In this document: one piece after another, positions 7,977-16,509 of the stretch
Position numbering within the stretch: position 1 is the first letter of the stretch
How the letters are laid out: each line of letters opens with the position of its first letter
Assembly (NCBI RefSeq): GCF_014696615.1
Contig: NZ_JACJQJ010000019.1
Span: 1-64,000 of the forward strand
From: Nostoc linckia FACHB-104
GTDB taxonomy: Bacteria > Cyanobacteriota > Cyanobacteriia > Cyanobacteriales > Nostocaceae
Direction: 5' to 3'
Length of the DNA: 64,000 nucleotides
Translations under genes and position numbers: made by a program
Notes under the pieces: model-generated
What the model saw: the letters and a program-made list of their open reading frames with translations, nothing else
Databases searched by the model: none
Told to the model about the DNA's origin: nothing

Positions 7977-9035
7977 CTACGCTAACGCAACTGCAGCAGA
8001 CTCCCAGCGTCCTACAGCCTTACCAATAACGCCTAATTCTTGCATTAAGTGGTCGAAAGCATCTGGTGTGAGAGATTGCGGCCCATCTGACATAGCTTTT
8101 TTCGGGTTGGGGTGAACCTCAATCATGAGAGAATCAGATCCAGCTGCGATCGCGGCCATTGCCATAGAAGGAACAAACTCAGACCAACCGGTGCCATGAC
8201 TCGGGTCAATCATAATTGGTAGGTGAGTTAGCTTCCGTAAAACTGGTACTACTGATAAATCTAGAGTATTGCGAGTGTATTGGCGGTCAAAAGTGCGAAT
8301 TCCTCGCTCACATAAAACTACATTCGGATTTCCCGCCGCCAAAACATACTCAGCAGCCATTAACCAATCTTCAATAGTAGCTGCCATACCGCGCTTTAGT
8401 AGCACAGGTTTCGATTGCGCGCCCACTTTTTTGAGCAGGGAGAAATTCTGCATATTTCTTGCACCTACCTGGATCATATCCGCAACTTCCGCGATTTTAT
8501 CCAGGTCAGCAGCGTCCATTACTTCTGTAATTACGCCTAAACCGCTAACTTCTCTAGCCTTTGCCAATAATTCCAAAGCACTCTCGCCGTGTCCTTGGAA
8601 AGCATAAGGTGAAGTACGGGGTTTGTATGCACCACCGCGCAAAAACTTGGCTCCAGAAGCTTTCACACGCTGGGCTGTCTCAATAATCATGTCCTCATTT
8701 TCTACAGAACAGGGGCCAGCAACCACTACTACAGGGTGATGTTCGCCAAATACCACCGGGCCATCAGGGGTGTTGACAACAACATCAGAAGCTTCCCCAT
8801 GACGGTACTGACGACTAGCTCGTTTATAGGGCAACTCTACACGCAAAACTTGCTCAATCCAAGGGCTAACTTCCTGAATTTGTAGAGGATCTAAGTCAGC
8901 AGTCTCACCGACTAAACCAATAACTACTTTGTGCTTACCAACAATTTTTTCTGGAGTCAGTCCCCAGCTAGTTAATTCATCGTTAATCCGATTGATTTCT
9001 GCTTCTGGGGAACCAACTTTCATTACGACAATCAT
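7977..9035 (-). CDS. aroF: DAHP synthase, type I-beta with N-terminal regulatory-like domain
   Basis: This 352-residue enzyme makes 3-deoxy-D-arabino-heptulosonate 7-phosphate from PEP and erythrose 4-phosphate, the first step of the shikimate pathway. Residues 1-70 form a ferredoxin-like domain (MIVVMKVGSPEAEINRINDE), as in the Thermotoga-type enzymes where it mediates feedback. The barrel shows VVVAGPCSVEN, LRGGAYKPRTSPYAFQG, LLKRGMAAT and MIDPSHGTG. A second DAHP synthase of a different subfamily lies at 16510-17607. A stop codon just after an STRR tract marks the 3' end. Confidence 0.93.
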   Translation of the reverse strand: MIVVMKVGSPEAEINRINDELTSWGLTPEKIVGKHKVVIGLVGETADLDPLQIQEVSPWIEQVLRVELPYKRASRQYRHGEASDVVVNTPDGPVVFGEHHPVVVVAGPCSVENEDMIIETAQRVKASGAKFLRGGAYKPRTSPYAFQGHGESALELLAKAREVSGLGVITEVMDAADLDKIAEVADMIQVGARNMQNFSLLKKVGAQSKPVLLKRGMAATIEDWLMAAEYVLAAGNPNVVLCERGIRTFDRQYTRNTLDLSVVPVLRKLTHLPIMIDPSHGTGWSEFVPSMAMAAIAAGSDSLMIEVHPNPKKAMSDGPQSLTPDAFDHLMQELGVIGKAVGRWESAAVALA

Positions 9036-9442
9036 GATTAAATTCCCTAATTACTTGAGTTGTTTGTAAACAAAATCTTGAGTGAGTAAACTCAGTTTAT
9101 AGAATGAATACAAATGCTATTTAAACTATTCCTGTAAAGAATGTGCGTTACGGCAAAATTTATATTTACTCTAGGTCTTAGGCCTGTTCATTGCCGCAAA
9201 GCACCCTAGTTAATACTTTTGTAGAAACATACTCTTAGGGGCGTAACCATTTAATATTCAAAGGTTACGCAAAAATATCTATATAAAAAATATAGCGCTC
9301 AGTGGCTCTGTTACTGAATACTGGGGTTAAAAAAAATCATAAATTTTTAATTAGCAATGTTGAAGTTTTGCAATCTCAACCTCAACATCCACTTTAAAAT
9401 TTACCCAATATTACAGTTTTCTGATACCTGAGCGCTAATATA
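9036..9442. other. Intergenic gap without recognised gene
   Basis: About 400 AT-rich bases between two minus-strand genes. It must contain the aroF promoter and the end of the rpsO-pam68 transcript. I see no convincing hairpin terminator or small open frame. Confidence 0.5.
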
Positions 9443-9913
9443 TCAAACCTTATTTTGCCGAGTTTCGCGCCAAACTGCCACCATGCGTCCCCAATTGGTG
9501 CCGAACTCTCCAATACCCAGCCAACTGCCAACTCTGTCTTCATCCCAAGAGGCAGAGAGTACACCATAGGTTATCCCCAATACCCCTATACCAAACAATC
9601 CCATGTTTACCAATAACACAGCAATGGGAGGTAGTTTGATATCGGTATAGATGGTCAGCAGATAGCTGGCTACCAAAGTAGAAATTCCCAAAGCTGTGGG
9701 TATACCGCAAAAAGCGGCTACTCGTCGAATCATCCGCTGGCTAACAACTTTTGGGATTGCCATTTCCTCTTTGTTAAAAGGTGGCTGCTTGCTTGTCTTT
9801 CCCTGAGATGCTTTTGGCTTTAATGGTGGTTGACTCTTAGCTTTGGCTGGTTTTGGGTTCTTTTTATTCGGTTCAAAAGGTAAGCGGCTACGTTCCGATT
9901 CTTCAGCAGACAT
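9443..9913 (-). CDS. PAM68-like photosystem II assembly protein (DUF3464)
   Basis: The 156-residue protein has a Lys/Pro-rich soluble N-terminus (residues 1-55), two membrane helices (IPTALGISTLVASYLLTIY and PPIAVLLVNMGLFGIGVLGI) and the conserved C-terminal block SASWDEDRVGSWLGIGEF, which is typical of PAM68/DUF3464. In plants and Synechocystis this protein assists early photosystem II assembly around D1 and CP47 in the thylakoid membrane. It starts 11 bases after the rpsO stop, so the two are probably one transcript. Confidence 0.88.
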   Translation of the reverse strand: MSAEESERSRLPFEPNKKNPKPAKAKSQPPLKPKASQGKTSKQPPFNKEEMAIPKVVSQRMIRRVAAFCGIPTALGISTLVASYLLTIYTDIKLPPIAVLLVNMGLFGIGVLGITYGVLSASWDEDRVGSWLGIGEFGTNWGRMVAVWRETRQNKV

Positions 9914-9924
9914 AAGCTGTATCC

Positions 9925-10194
9925 TTAACCACGAATTCCCAGACGAGCAATTAAAGCTTGATATTTTTCCCGACTTTCCGCTTGTACATAGGAAAGCAGA
10001 CGCTTACGATGACCAATCAACTTCAACAATCCTCTGCGGGAAGAGTGGTCTTTTTTATTTGCTTGCAAATGTTCGCTGAGGCGGTTGATGCGCTCAGTAA
10101 GCATAGCAATTTGGACATCGGCAGAGCCGGTATCGGTTTCGTGAACTTGATAGCTCGAAATGAGTTCTTGTTTGCGCTGTTGCGTCAGAGCCAT
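9925..10194 (-). CDS. rpsO: 30S ribosomal protein S15
   Basis: The 89-residue protein from the ATG at 10194 ([16 protein letters not shown]) is the canonical S15 length; the TTG two codons upstream is unlikely. The signature [20 protein letters not shown] and [18 protein letters not shown] are intact. S15 binds the central domain of 16S rRNA early in 30S assembly. The downstream neighbour is the pam68-like gene. Confidence 0.97.
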   Translation of the reverse strand: MALTQQRKQELISSYQVHETDTGSADVQIAMLTERINRLSEHLQANKKDHSSRRGLLKLIGHRKRLLSYVQAESREKYQALIARLGIRG

Positions 10195-10455
10195 GATCAA
10201 TCTAATTTCTAGTTTTCTAAATTTATGCAGCAGTCTCTAATAATATCACAGCCCTCAAGCTGTGGGGTGAATCAACTTTACTGGGGTTAGTTCTGATTGT
10301 TAAGTTCTAAGTAAGGAAGAACTAGCTGGACAACATACCTTAAGGGTTGAAGAAGAGAAATATTAATCTGTTTTCCTGTACTTGGTAGATTTCTCTCTCA
10401 TTGTGGCGGGTATTGTAACTCAGTACGCAGCACTTTCACCTCAGCATTCTTCCCA

Positions 10456-12126
10456 CTACTGGCTAACATATATCTTAGCTGTGTAAGGTTGTAGGTTTGT
10501 CACCAAACCATCTTGACCCACTTCTACCTCAGTGTGAGTAAACCAATCTTGCCAATGTTCAGCGTTTGGGAAGTTGGCAATGCAATAATCGGTAATCTTC
10601 TGCTCGTTGAAATTTACCACAATCACAACTTTAGAACCTTGGTGATGCCAACGGACATATGCTAGAAGTTTTGCGTCTGCATCTTCGTGAAAAAACTCTA
10701 TATTGTCACTTTGCAGCGCTAAATTATGTTTCCGTAGGGTAATGAGTTGTTGGTAATACTGCCATAAATCTCGATTTTCAGCATTTTCTAGCAAAGGCCA
10801 AGCTATTTTCTTTGGCTGAGTCACACTTTCGCTTTTTCTCTTGTGCTCTCCAAACTCCTCACCCATCCACAGCATTGGTATACCCATCGCTGTCATTAAC
10901 AGTGCAGCAGCTAATTTAGCCCTTGTAAATGCAGCTTCGTCAAAGATACCTCGATTACCTAATTCTCTAAATAACCGTTCGCGGTCGTGAGTTGCCAAAT
11001 AATTTATGACATTTATACCAGTTTTATAACCCTGCTGTGTTGGATCTAAAACTTGTTTGAGATGATCTAATTCAAATTTTTCACCACAAACATGGGGAAC
11101 TATAAAATAGTGAAAACTTTCATGCCAACAAGCATCAAGTGGCCCCTCTGGTGTTGTAACCTTGCTGGTATCAGGAATATGTTCTGCAATGTTATAAAAC
11201 GGCTTAGGTGCAGTATTCTTTTTTGCTTGCTGAGCCAGCCAGTGCAGAAATTCAAAGTTCGCTAATTGGCGCACTGCATCAAAACGAATACCATCAATGT
11301 GATATTCTTGAACCCAAAAACGCACCACATCCCCGACATATTTCCAAGCAGGTTTAACGTCTAATTTTTCATCATAATTATCATAGTTAAACTCTGGCCC
11401 CCAATAATTATCCGGGTCTTCTGGATAGTGCATGTATTCATAGTACCAATAGTTTCTATCTATCAGCATTAGCGGGCATTCTTCATCAGTATGGTTATAA
11501 ATTCCATCCATGAAAACCCGAATACCTCTACTATGGCACTCATCAATGAATCGCTTTAAATCTGCTGTTGAGCCATAGCTAGATTCTGTAGCAAAGAAGT
11601 GTCGTACTTTGTAGCCCCAGCTATAATCGCCAGGATATTCATTGACTGGCATTAATTCGACTGCATTAATTCCTAAATCATGCAGATAATCTAGCTTTTC
11701 AATAGCATCTAGATATTTTCCTCTTTTATCACTGTCTACTTCACCGCCAGTAAAATCAGCAATGTGCATTTCATATATAACTAATTCCTGATTTTCTGGC
11801 AGAGGAATATCATCATGTTGCCAAACATAACTATCTACTATACGTCTGCCATCTTTAATTTGTAATATGCCTACTTTTTCTTGCTCATTAACATCAGTAG
11901 CGTAGGGGTCAATGACTTCTACCCATTGATCGGGATAAAAATTAGGACTTTTGGTTTGTACGCGAAACTTATATTGATAAATACCATCTTCTAAATTTAA
12001 TTGAGTATAAAAATAACCATCTTCATTTTTTTTCATTGGCATTTCTTGCCAATCAGAAAAAGACCCTATTAGTGAGACTTGATTGTTACGGGGCGCGAAT
12101 AATTTAAATTCAATTCCAGCAGACAT
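10456..12126 (-). CDS. GH13 alpha-amylase-family enzyme with CBM48-like N-terminus (copy 1)
   Basis: The 556-residue protein starts with a CBM48/E-set domain (FKLFAPRNNQVSLIGSFSDW, residues 5-90), followed by a GH13 barrel. The catalytic regions are visible: MDGIYNHTDE (region I), IDGIRFDAVRQ (II, nucleophile Asp), FYNIAEHIP (III, acid Glu) and INYLATHDRE (IV). It resembles glycogen branching enzymes but is shorter and lacks their HDEVVHGK region IV, so a glycogen or maltooligosaccharide hydrolase or transferase is as likely. A clear paralogue lies at 17811-19466. Both are read leftwards and flank the cyanophycin genes. Confidence 0.85.
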   Translation of the reverse strand: MSAGIEFKLFAPRNNQVSLIGSFSDWQEMPMKKNEDGYFYTQLNLEDGIYQYKFRVQTKSPNFYPDQWVEVIDPYATDVNEQEKVGILQIKDGRRIVDSYVWQHDDIPLPENQELVIYEMHIADFTGGEVDSDKRGKYLDAIEKLDYLHDLGINAVELMPVNEYPGDYSWGYKVRHFFATESSYGSTADLKRFIDECHSRGIRVFMDGIYNHTDEECPLMLIDRNYWYYEYMHYPEDPDNYWGPEFNYDNYDEKLDVKPAWKYVGDVVRFWVQEYHIDGIRFDAVRQLANFEFLHWLAQQAKKNTAPKPFYNIAEHIPDTSKVTTPEGPLDACWHESFHYFIVPHVCGEKFELDHLKQVLDPTQQGYKTGINVINYLATHDRERLFRELGNRGIFDEAAFTRAKLAAALLMTAMGIPMLWMGEEFGEHKRKSESVTQPKKIAWPLLENAENRDLWQYYQQLITLRKHNLALQSDNIEFFHEDADAKLLAYVRWHHQGSKVVIVVNFNEQKITDYCIANFPNAEHWQDWFTHTEVEVGQDGLVTNLQPYTAKIYVSQ

Positions 12127-12170
12127 TTTGCTTCCTCAAAGAATTTTTGAGAATTACCCTAACAAGAATT

Positions 12171-12296
12171 AGAACTTACACAAAAGTCACGGAATTACGT
12201 CATTACGAGCGTAGCGACGTAATTGCCTAAAATTATGGGATTGCTTCCCTACACTACGTTCCGGTCGCAATGACAAATTTTGCTTGCGTGAGTCCT
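12171..12296. repeat. MITE-like element, AGGACT(T/C)ACGCAA family
   Basis: The left end AGAACTTACACAA (12171-12183) is an imperfect inverted match to TTGCGTGAGTCCT (12284-12296). Inside is a large hairpin with GTCATTACGAGCG on one arm and CGCAATGAC on the other. It is related by its ends to the element at 53287-53431. It is 126 bp with no coding capacity. Confidence 0.65.
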
Positions 12297-12387
12297 GAGA
12301 ATGTAATTAATCCCCTAACTGCTTGAAAATCAGGATTTTGTTTCCTTTTATTCAAGATAGTTGGGGGATTTGCAGAAGATAAACATT

Positions 12388-12526
12388 ACTAAGAGGCTAT
12401 TTATAAAGTCAATATTTAGTAGGGTGTGTTACGGCTGTGCAAGGATTTCGGAACTTAAGAGAGTGAGAATTAGCCGTAACCCACCGATAAAGATGGTGTA
12501 TTACACTATCACTAACGCACCCTACT
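12388..12526. repeat. Dispersed element (copy A) with GTGTGTTACGG / CGCACCCTACT
   Basis: From ACTAAGAGGCTAT to ACGCACCCTACT this region closely matches 20951-21092. Shared blocks include TGTGTTACGGCTGTGCAAGG and GAGAATTAGCCGTAAC. A detached piece resembling the right terminus of copy B (TACTTTATAAATCATC) is found at 12657-12674, as if the element had been interrupted. Confidence 0.7.
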
Positions 12527-12568
12527 GGACTAACACGACTAAAATGAGGCATTAGATTTGATGAAATT

Positions 12569-12600
12569 AACCGCAGATAAACGCCGATAAACGCCGATGA
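12569..12600. repeat. CCGCAGATAAACGC-type dispersed repeat
   Basis: ACCGCAGATAAACGCC followed by GATAAACGCCGATGA is a short tandem unit (about 10-11 bp). A reverse-complement relative lies inside the kinase-WD40 gene at 41241-41273. Confidence 0.6.
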
Positions 12601-12721
12601 AATGAGTTTTTGCTATTGCACCAAATTAGCTGTGTCAGTCCACTACAATTTAAGGTTTACTTTATAAATCATCTCTAAAGGATATTTATTCTCTAGTTAA
12701 TTCATTGGCATCCTAGAAAAG

Positions 12722-13576
12722 TTAGCTATTTGCTGAACCAACTGGTACTGATGCATCTGCAATCGAGGCGTTTTGTAAAATAGGCTGGCGAGTTTTTAAG
12801 TCAAACTTATAGCCATTTGGGAGAATATGTAATTTGGCTCCGAAAATTGCTAATGGCTCATCCTTTAAAATTTCATCAATATTGTTGTGTGTTGCTTTTG
12901 ATTCATCAACAATTGTGACCGCACCTTGACCTACAACTTCAATTTGGTTATCAGTAACTACCATAGCGGTATTTTCGTCAATACCAAATCCTAAGTCAGC
13001 AGGTTCTTGTAATAAAGCAGAAATTAAGCGTCCCAGACGACCACGTTGTGAAAAATGTTGATCGATAATTACTCCTGGTAAAAAGCCCATACCAGGGCCA
13101 ATATCAACTATTTCAATTCGCGGATTTGTTTCGGAATCACCTTCTACAATCATTGTGTCAGGCATTACTGCAGCACCAGCACTTGTACCTGCGATAACGA
13201 TACCTTCAGCAAGTCGTTGGTGAATAGCTTCATCAATTTCAGTATCCTTAAGAATACCAGTGATGCGTGCTTGATCACCTCCGGTAAAAAATATCCCAGT
13301 GGCATCATTAATTGCTTGCAAAGCTGTTGATGAAGATGCATCTTCGCGAGTTTCTGTATCAACTATCCGAACTTTTTCTGCTCCTAAGCGTTCAAAGACT
13401 CTAATATAATTTTCTCCAACTTCTCTAGGCAGTTCTGTTGCTGCTGTCATAATGACGATATGAGCCTTTGTACCTCCTGCACGACGGAGGAACTCTCTTA
13501 ATATTTGGCAATCTCCTTCTTTATCTTCAGCTCCACCAATTATCACTAACTGCCGTTTAATATCGGTCGTCACCAT
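12722..13576 (-). CDS. cphB: Cyanophycinase (peptidase S51)
   Basis: The 284-residue protein has the S51 signature: IIGGAEDKEGDCQILREFL at the N-terminus, FFTGGDQARITG, and the nucleophile elbow GTSAGAAVMPDTMI with the catalytic Ser. Cyanophycinase cuts the arginyl-poly-aspartate reserve cyanophycin into beta-Asp-Arg dipeptides in the cytoplasm. It is transcribed away from the cyanophycin synthetase gene at 14498, with a small gene on the same strand between them. The length is normal for the family. Confidence 0.95.
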   Translation of the reverse strand: MVTTDIKRQLVIIGGAEDKEGDCQILREFLRRAGGTKAHIVIMTAATELPREVGENYIRVFERLGAEKVRIVDTETREDASSSTALQAINDATGIFFTGGDQARITGILKDTEIDEAIHQRLAEGIVIAGTSAGAAVMPDTMIVEGDSETNPRIEIVDIGPGMGFLPGVIIDQHFSQRGRLGRLISALLQEPADLGFGIDENTAMVVTDNQIEVVGQGAVTIVDESKATHNNIDEILKDEPLAIFGAKLHILPNGYKFDLKTRQPILQNASIADASVPVGSANS

Positions 13577-13945
13577 GATCTCACCTAAAATTTTATGTAA
13601 GTATTTTCAATAAAGCATGACAATTAGAGAGATAAAATCATCCATTTGATAGATTAGTAAATTAAATTTAAAAACAACACAAATCTTGATGATTAAGAGT
13701 AATTAAAGTCGTCTTAAACACTTAAGTTATAGATTATTTGATAGGCTTTATTGGGACAAAAACTTAACATTTAATAAACAAAAAACAATTTATAGATTAT
13801 GATGCTACATATATCTAAGCCTCTAGAAAAAATCTAGAGGCTATGTAAATTATTTTCTTATCTAAATTCAAGTAACATCAGAGTATTTGTTAATTGCTAA
13901 GAATTGTACAAAGAATTGAAATTTGATTTTTCTATCCAGAGTTAT
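13577..13945. other. Intergenic gap with a 10-bp hairpin
   Basis: The gap between cphB and the 67-codon gene holds a perfect stem AGCCTCTAGA (13818-13827) / TCTAGAGGCT (13833-13842) with a loop of five A. On the minus strand it lies just after the small gene and could end its transcript, but there is no long T run. The rest is AT-rich and presumably contains the cphB promoter. Confidence 0.5.
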
Positions 13946-14149
13946 CTAATGCAGTCCACTGCGGTAAAGCAAGTTAACTAAGAAAAGACGTGCTTGTTCT
14001 AGTGGGAGATGTCGAGGTTTACCCTGGTAGACTATTTGATATTCGTTGCTGTCTGGGCCATCTCCATGACCAGAAATTAGCTTTTGGTGAAAAGCTTCAT
14101 CAGCAAGTTGCCGAACTTCATTTCTCAAAGAAATTTGTGTGTTGTTCAT
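13946..14149 (-). CDS. Small hypothetical protein in the cyanophycin locus
   Basis: A 67-residue protein with a helical N-terminus (QISLRNEVRQLADEAFHQKL) and the ending PLEQARLFLVNLLYRSGLH. The codon use and gene-like sequence in this position make it likely real. No signal peptide, membrane segment or cofactor motif is seen. Its place between cphB and cphA2 suggests a link to cyanophycin metabolism, but nothing in the sequence proves it. I do not recognise the family. Confidence 0.6.
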   Translation of the reverse strand: MNNTQISLRNEVRQLADEAFHQKLISGHGDGPDSNEYQIVYQGKPRHLPLEQARLFLVNLLYRSGLH

Positions 14150-14497
14150 ACTTTGCTGTCTATTACGATTCGTATTCTAGATATATAAAATTTAGAAGTA
14201 GTTTGCACCTTTCAAAGGTTATATTTTTGATGACAGAGACCTGAAGGTAAAAAATATTCTCTGTCTACTCCATACTTAGTAATAAAAATTGAAAAATTGC
14301 TATTATACCCTGGGATAGCTGAAAAAATCTCTCAGTAGAGTTAGGCTGTGCCAGTAAGGGTTGAGTTTTATACTCTAAACAGTCGTTAAGCGATCGCTTG
14401 CCCAGCAATACACAAAAATCAATCGATCATCGATAGGTCTGGGTAAACGCAACTTAGCGTCCGGACTTGGGGGTGTCTAGCTAGAGGTTTATTATCA
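14150..14497. promoter_or_regulatory. Divergent promoter region before cphA2
   Basis: 348 bases separate the small minus-strand gene from cphA2. It contains a HIP1-related GCGATCGC at about 14390 and GAGG about 12 bases before the cphA2 ATG. I found no clear NtcA site (GTA-N8-TAC) by eye. Confidence 0.4.
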
Positions 14498-16408
14498 ATG
14501 CTTCAAGAAACAAGCACCGATGCAGTCCGCATCAATGCCAGAAAAACCGACGTATTCGATATTTTCAAGTTCAAGCATTACATGGGCCCCAACCCCTATT
14601 TAGAAGTAGGGGCCCTAGTATTCAACTTTGTGCTAACCGAGTATAGAAAACCTCTGCCCATTGAGGACTATGTTTCAATTATTAGCGATCGCTACCCAAC
14701 TTTAGGCAATCAAGAATATGAATCCTATGCCCATCTGTTTGCCCAAACTCTATCGGAGGTGGGCAAACTGGAGATGGGTTTACATCTCACCCGTTGGAGT
14801 GTCCAACCAAATTCCAATTCTGTGCGTATCGCCATCCAATCTCTACATGAACGCACAACTAGAGGGGTAGTTTACTTTGTTTGGGATTGGTTTGAGGCTA
14901 TCAACCGAGATGCAGATTTTCTGTTTGAGGAAGAGTTAACACGCTTACAAAATCGATTTCGACAATCTGTCTACGGTGGCCCCACAGTTTACGCCTTATT
15001 GCGGACATCTGCCGAAAAAGGTATTCCCAGTTTTTATCTGTGGGAAGAAGGACTGATGCAGTATGGCTATGGTAAAAAACATATTCGTGGTGTTGCGACA
15101 ACTTTTGATTGCGATAGCCATATAGACTCTGACTTTACTACCCGCAAAGACGACTGTAAGGCTTTCTTAAAAACCTTGGGTTTCCCTGTACCGGAAGGTG
15201 ATATTGTCAATACTGAAAAGGATGCTTTGGCAGTAGCCAGAGAAATCGGCTATCCAGTCGCAGTTAAGCCTGTAGTGGGTCATAAAGGAATTGGTGTGAC
15301 CGCCGAAGTCCAAGACTCGGAAGAACTAGAATCTGCTTATAGTAGGGCGCTGGCGGCGATTCCTGAAGAACAATCGACGCGGATCATTGTCGAGAAAAGC
15401 ATATCCGGCGCAGATTTTCGCTTGCTATGCGTCAATGGCAAATTTGTCGCCGCCACAGAACGCCGTCCCGCTTCAGTTGTGGGTGATGGTGACTCCACTA
15501 TTGATGAGTTAATTCGCCAAGAAAACCGCAAACCTGCACGCTGGGATACACCAACTTCTCCTATGAGTAAAATCCAGCGTGATGAAGCAATGGAGTTGTA
15601 CTTAAAAGAACAGCGGTTGACATTAGATAGCGTGATTGAAAAAGACCGTACTGTTTATCTTCGCAAAGTAGCTAATCTTTCAGCTGGCGGTATTAGTATT
15701 AATGCCACACATACAGTTCATCATGACAACATTATCTTGGCACAAGACATTGCCCAACACTTCCGGTTAACTTGTTTGGGTATTGATGTGATTACCAAAA
15801 GCCTGGCGGAATCTTGGAAGGATGGTAACTTTGCCATTTTAGAAATCAACGCTGCACCTGGTATTCTGATGCATCTAAACCCAGCAGTTGGTGATAGTGT
15901 GGATGTGCCTTCTCATATTTTAGGTACATTTTTTGAGTCAGGTGCAGAGGCGAGAATACCGATTATTACCTTTAATAAAATCTCAGTTCAAGAGTTGCAA
16001 GAAACGATAGATCATATACTTTTACAACATCCTGATTGGACAGTTGGTGCTATTTGTCGTGATGGACTTTTTGTAAATCGGTCGAAAAAAGTTTTAAGCA
16101 AAAATTACAACAGCAATCTTCAAAGTCTCTTACGCAATCCCAAACTCGATTTACTGATTGCTGAATATGAGGATGAGATTTTAGAAGAGGATGGAATGTT
16201 TTACCAAGGTAGTAACATGGTTGTTCTTGATAACCCTACCGAGACTGAAATGATGTTAGCGCGGGATGTCTTAGAAGGCTCGACTGTGGTCATTAGAAAA
16301 GGAGATAATATTTCAATTAGTCGTAAAGGGTTAATTGAAGATTACAGCTTAGGCGAAGATGAACCATTTACAAGGGTTTATTTGAAAGAAGTCGGCACAA
16401 TTTTGTAA
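14498..16408 (+). CDS. cphA2: Cyanophycin synthetase 2-type enzyme (short, Mur domain degenerate)
   Basis: The 636-residue protein is well short of CphA1 (about 870-900 residues). It has the CphA N-terminal domain (residues 1-190) and an ATP-grasp domain (about 210-490) with VAVKPVVGHKGIGVT, FRLLCVNGKFVAATERRPA, LSAGGISINATH and FAILEINAAPGILMH. In CphA1 the next domain carries the Mur-ligase P-loop GTNGKTT; here that place reads ITFNKISVQE and the domain is shortened. This is what is described for CphA2, which polymerises beta-Asp-Arg dipeptides released by cyanophycinase instead of free amino acids. The neighbouring cphB supports a recycling role. No experimental data were used. Confidence 0.88.
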   Translation: MLQETSTDAVRINARKTDVFDIFKFKHYMGPNPYLEVGALVFNFVLTEYRKPLPIEDYVSIISDRYPTLGNQEYESYAHLFAQTLSEVGKLEMGLHLTRWSVQPNSNSVRIAIQSLHERTTRGVVYFVWDWFEAINRDADFLFEEELTRLQNRFRQSVYGGPTVYALLRTSAEKGIPSFYLWEEGLMQYGYGKKHIRGVATTFDCDSHIDSDFTTRKDDCKAFLKTLGFPVPEGDIVNTEKDALAVAREIGYPVAVKPVVGHKGIGVTAEVQDSEELESAYSRALAAIPEEQSTRIIVEKSISGADFRLLCVNGKFVAATERRPASVVGDGDSTIDELIRQENRKPARWDTPTSPMSKIQRDEAMELYLKEQRLTLDSVIEKDRTVYLRKVANLSAGGISINATHTVHHDNIILAQDIAQHFRLTCLGIDVITKSLAESWKDGNFAILEINAAPGILMHLNPAVGDSVDVPSHILGTFFESGAEARIPIITFNKISVQELQETIDHILLQHPDWTVGAICRDGLFVNRSKKVLSKNYNSNLQSLLRNPKLDLLIAEYEDEILEEDGMFYQGSNMVVLDNPTETEMMLARDVLEGSTVVIRKGDNISISRKGLIEDYSLGEDEPFTRVYLKEVGTIL

Positions 16409-16424
16409 GTTTCATCGATAGTAT

Positions 16425-16494
16425 GGTGCGTTTAACTAAGTTAACGCACCGTCTCAATTTAATTAGCGGTGCGTTAGGCTAAAGCCTAACGCAC
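16425..16494. repeat. Double GGTGCGTT hairpin between convergent genes
   Basis: The first hairpin, GGTGCGTTTAAC with GTTAACGCACC, spans 16425-16450. The second is a perfect 12-bp stem GTGCGTTAGGCT (16469-16480) / AGCCTAACGCAC (16483-16494). It belongs to a GTGCGTTA palindrome family seen also at 38779, 50475 and 55003. It lies between converging stop codons and may act as a bidirectional transcription stop. Confidence 0.75.
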
Positions 16495-16509
16495 ACTACA
16501 GATTAATTA

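Noticed and set aside
12361-12555. 64-codon plus-strand frame
   Set aside because: It lies wholly inside the dispersed element copy A.
14150-14497. NtcA-type binding site before cphA2
   Set aside because: I could not find a convincing GTA-N8-TAC by eye, so none is reported.
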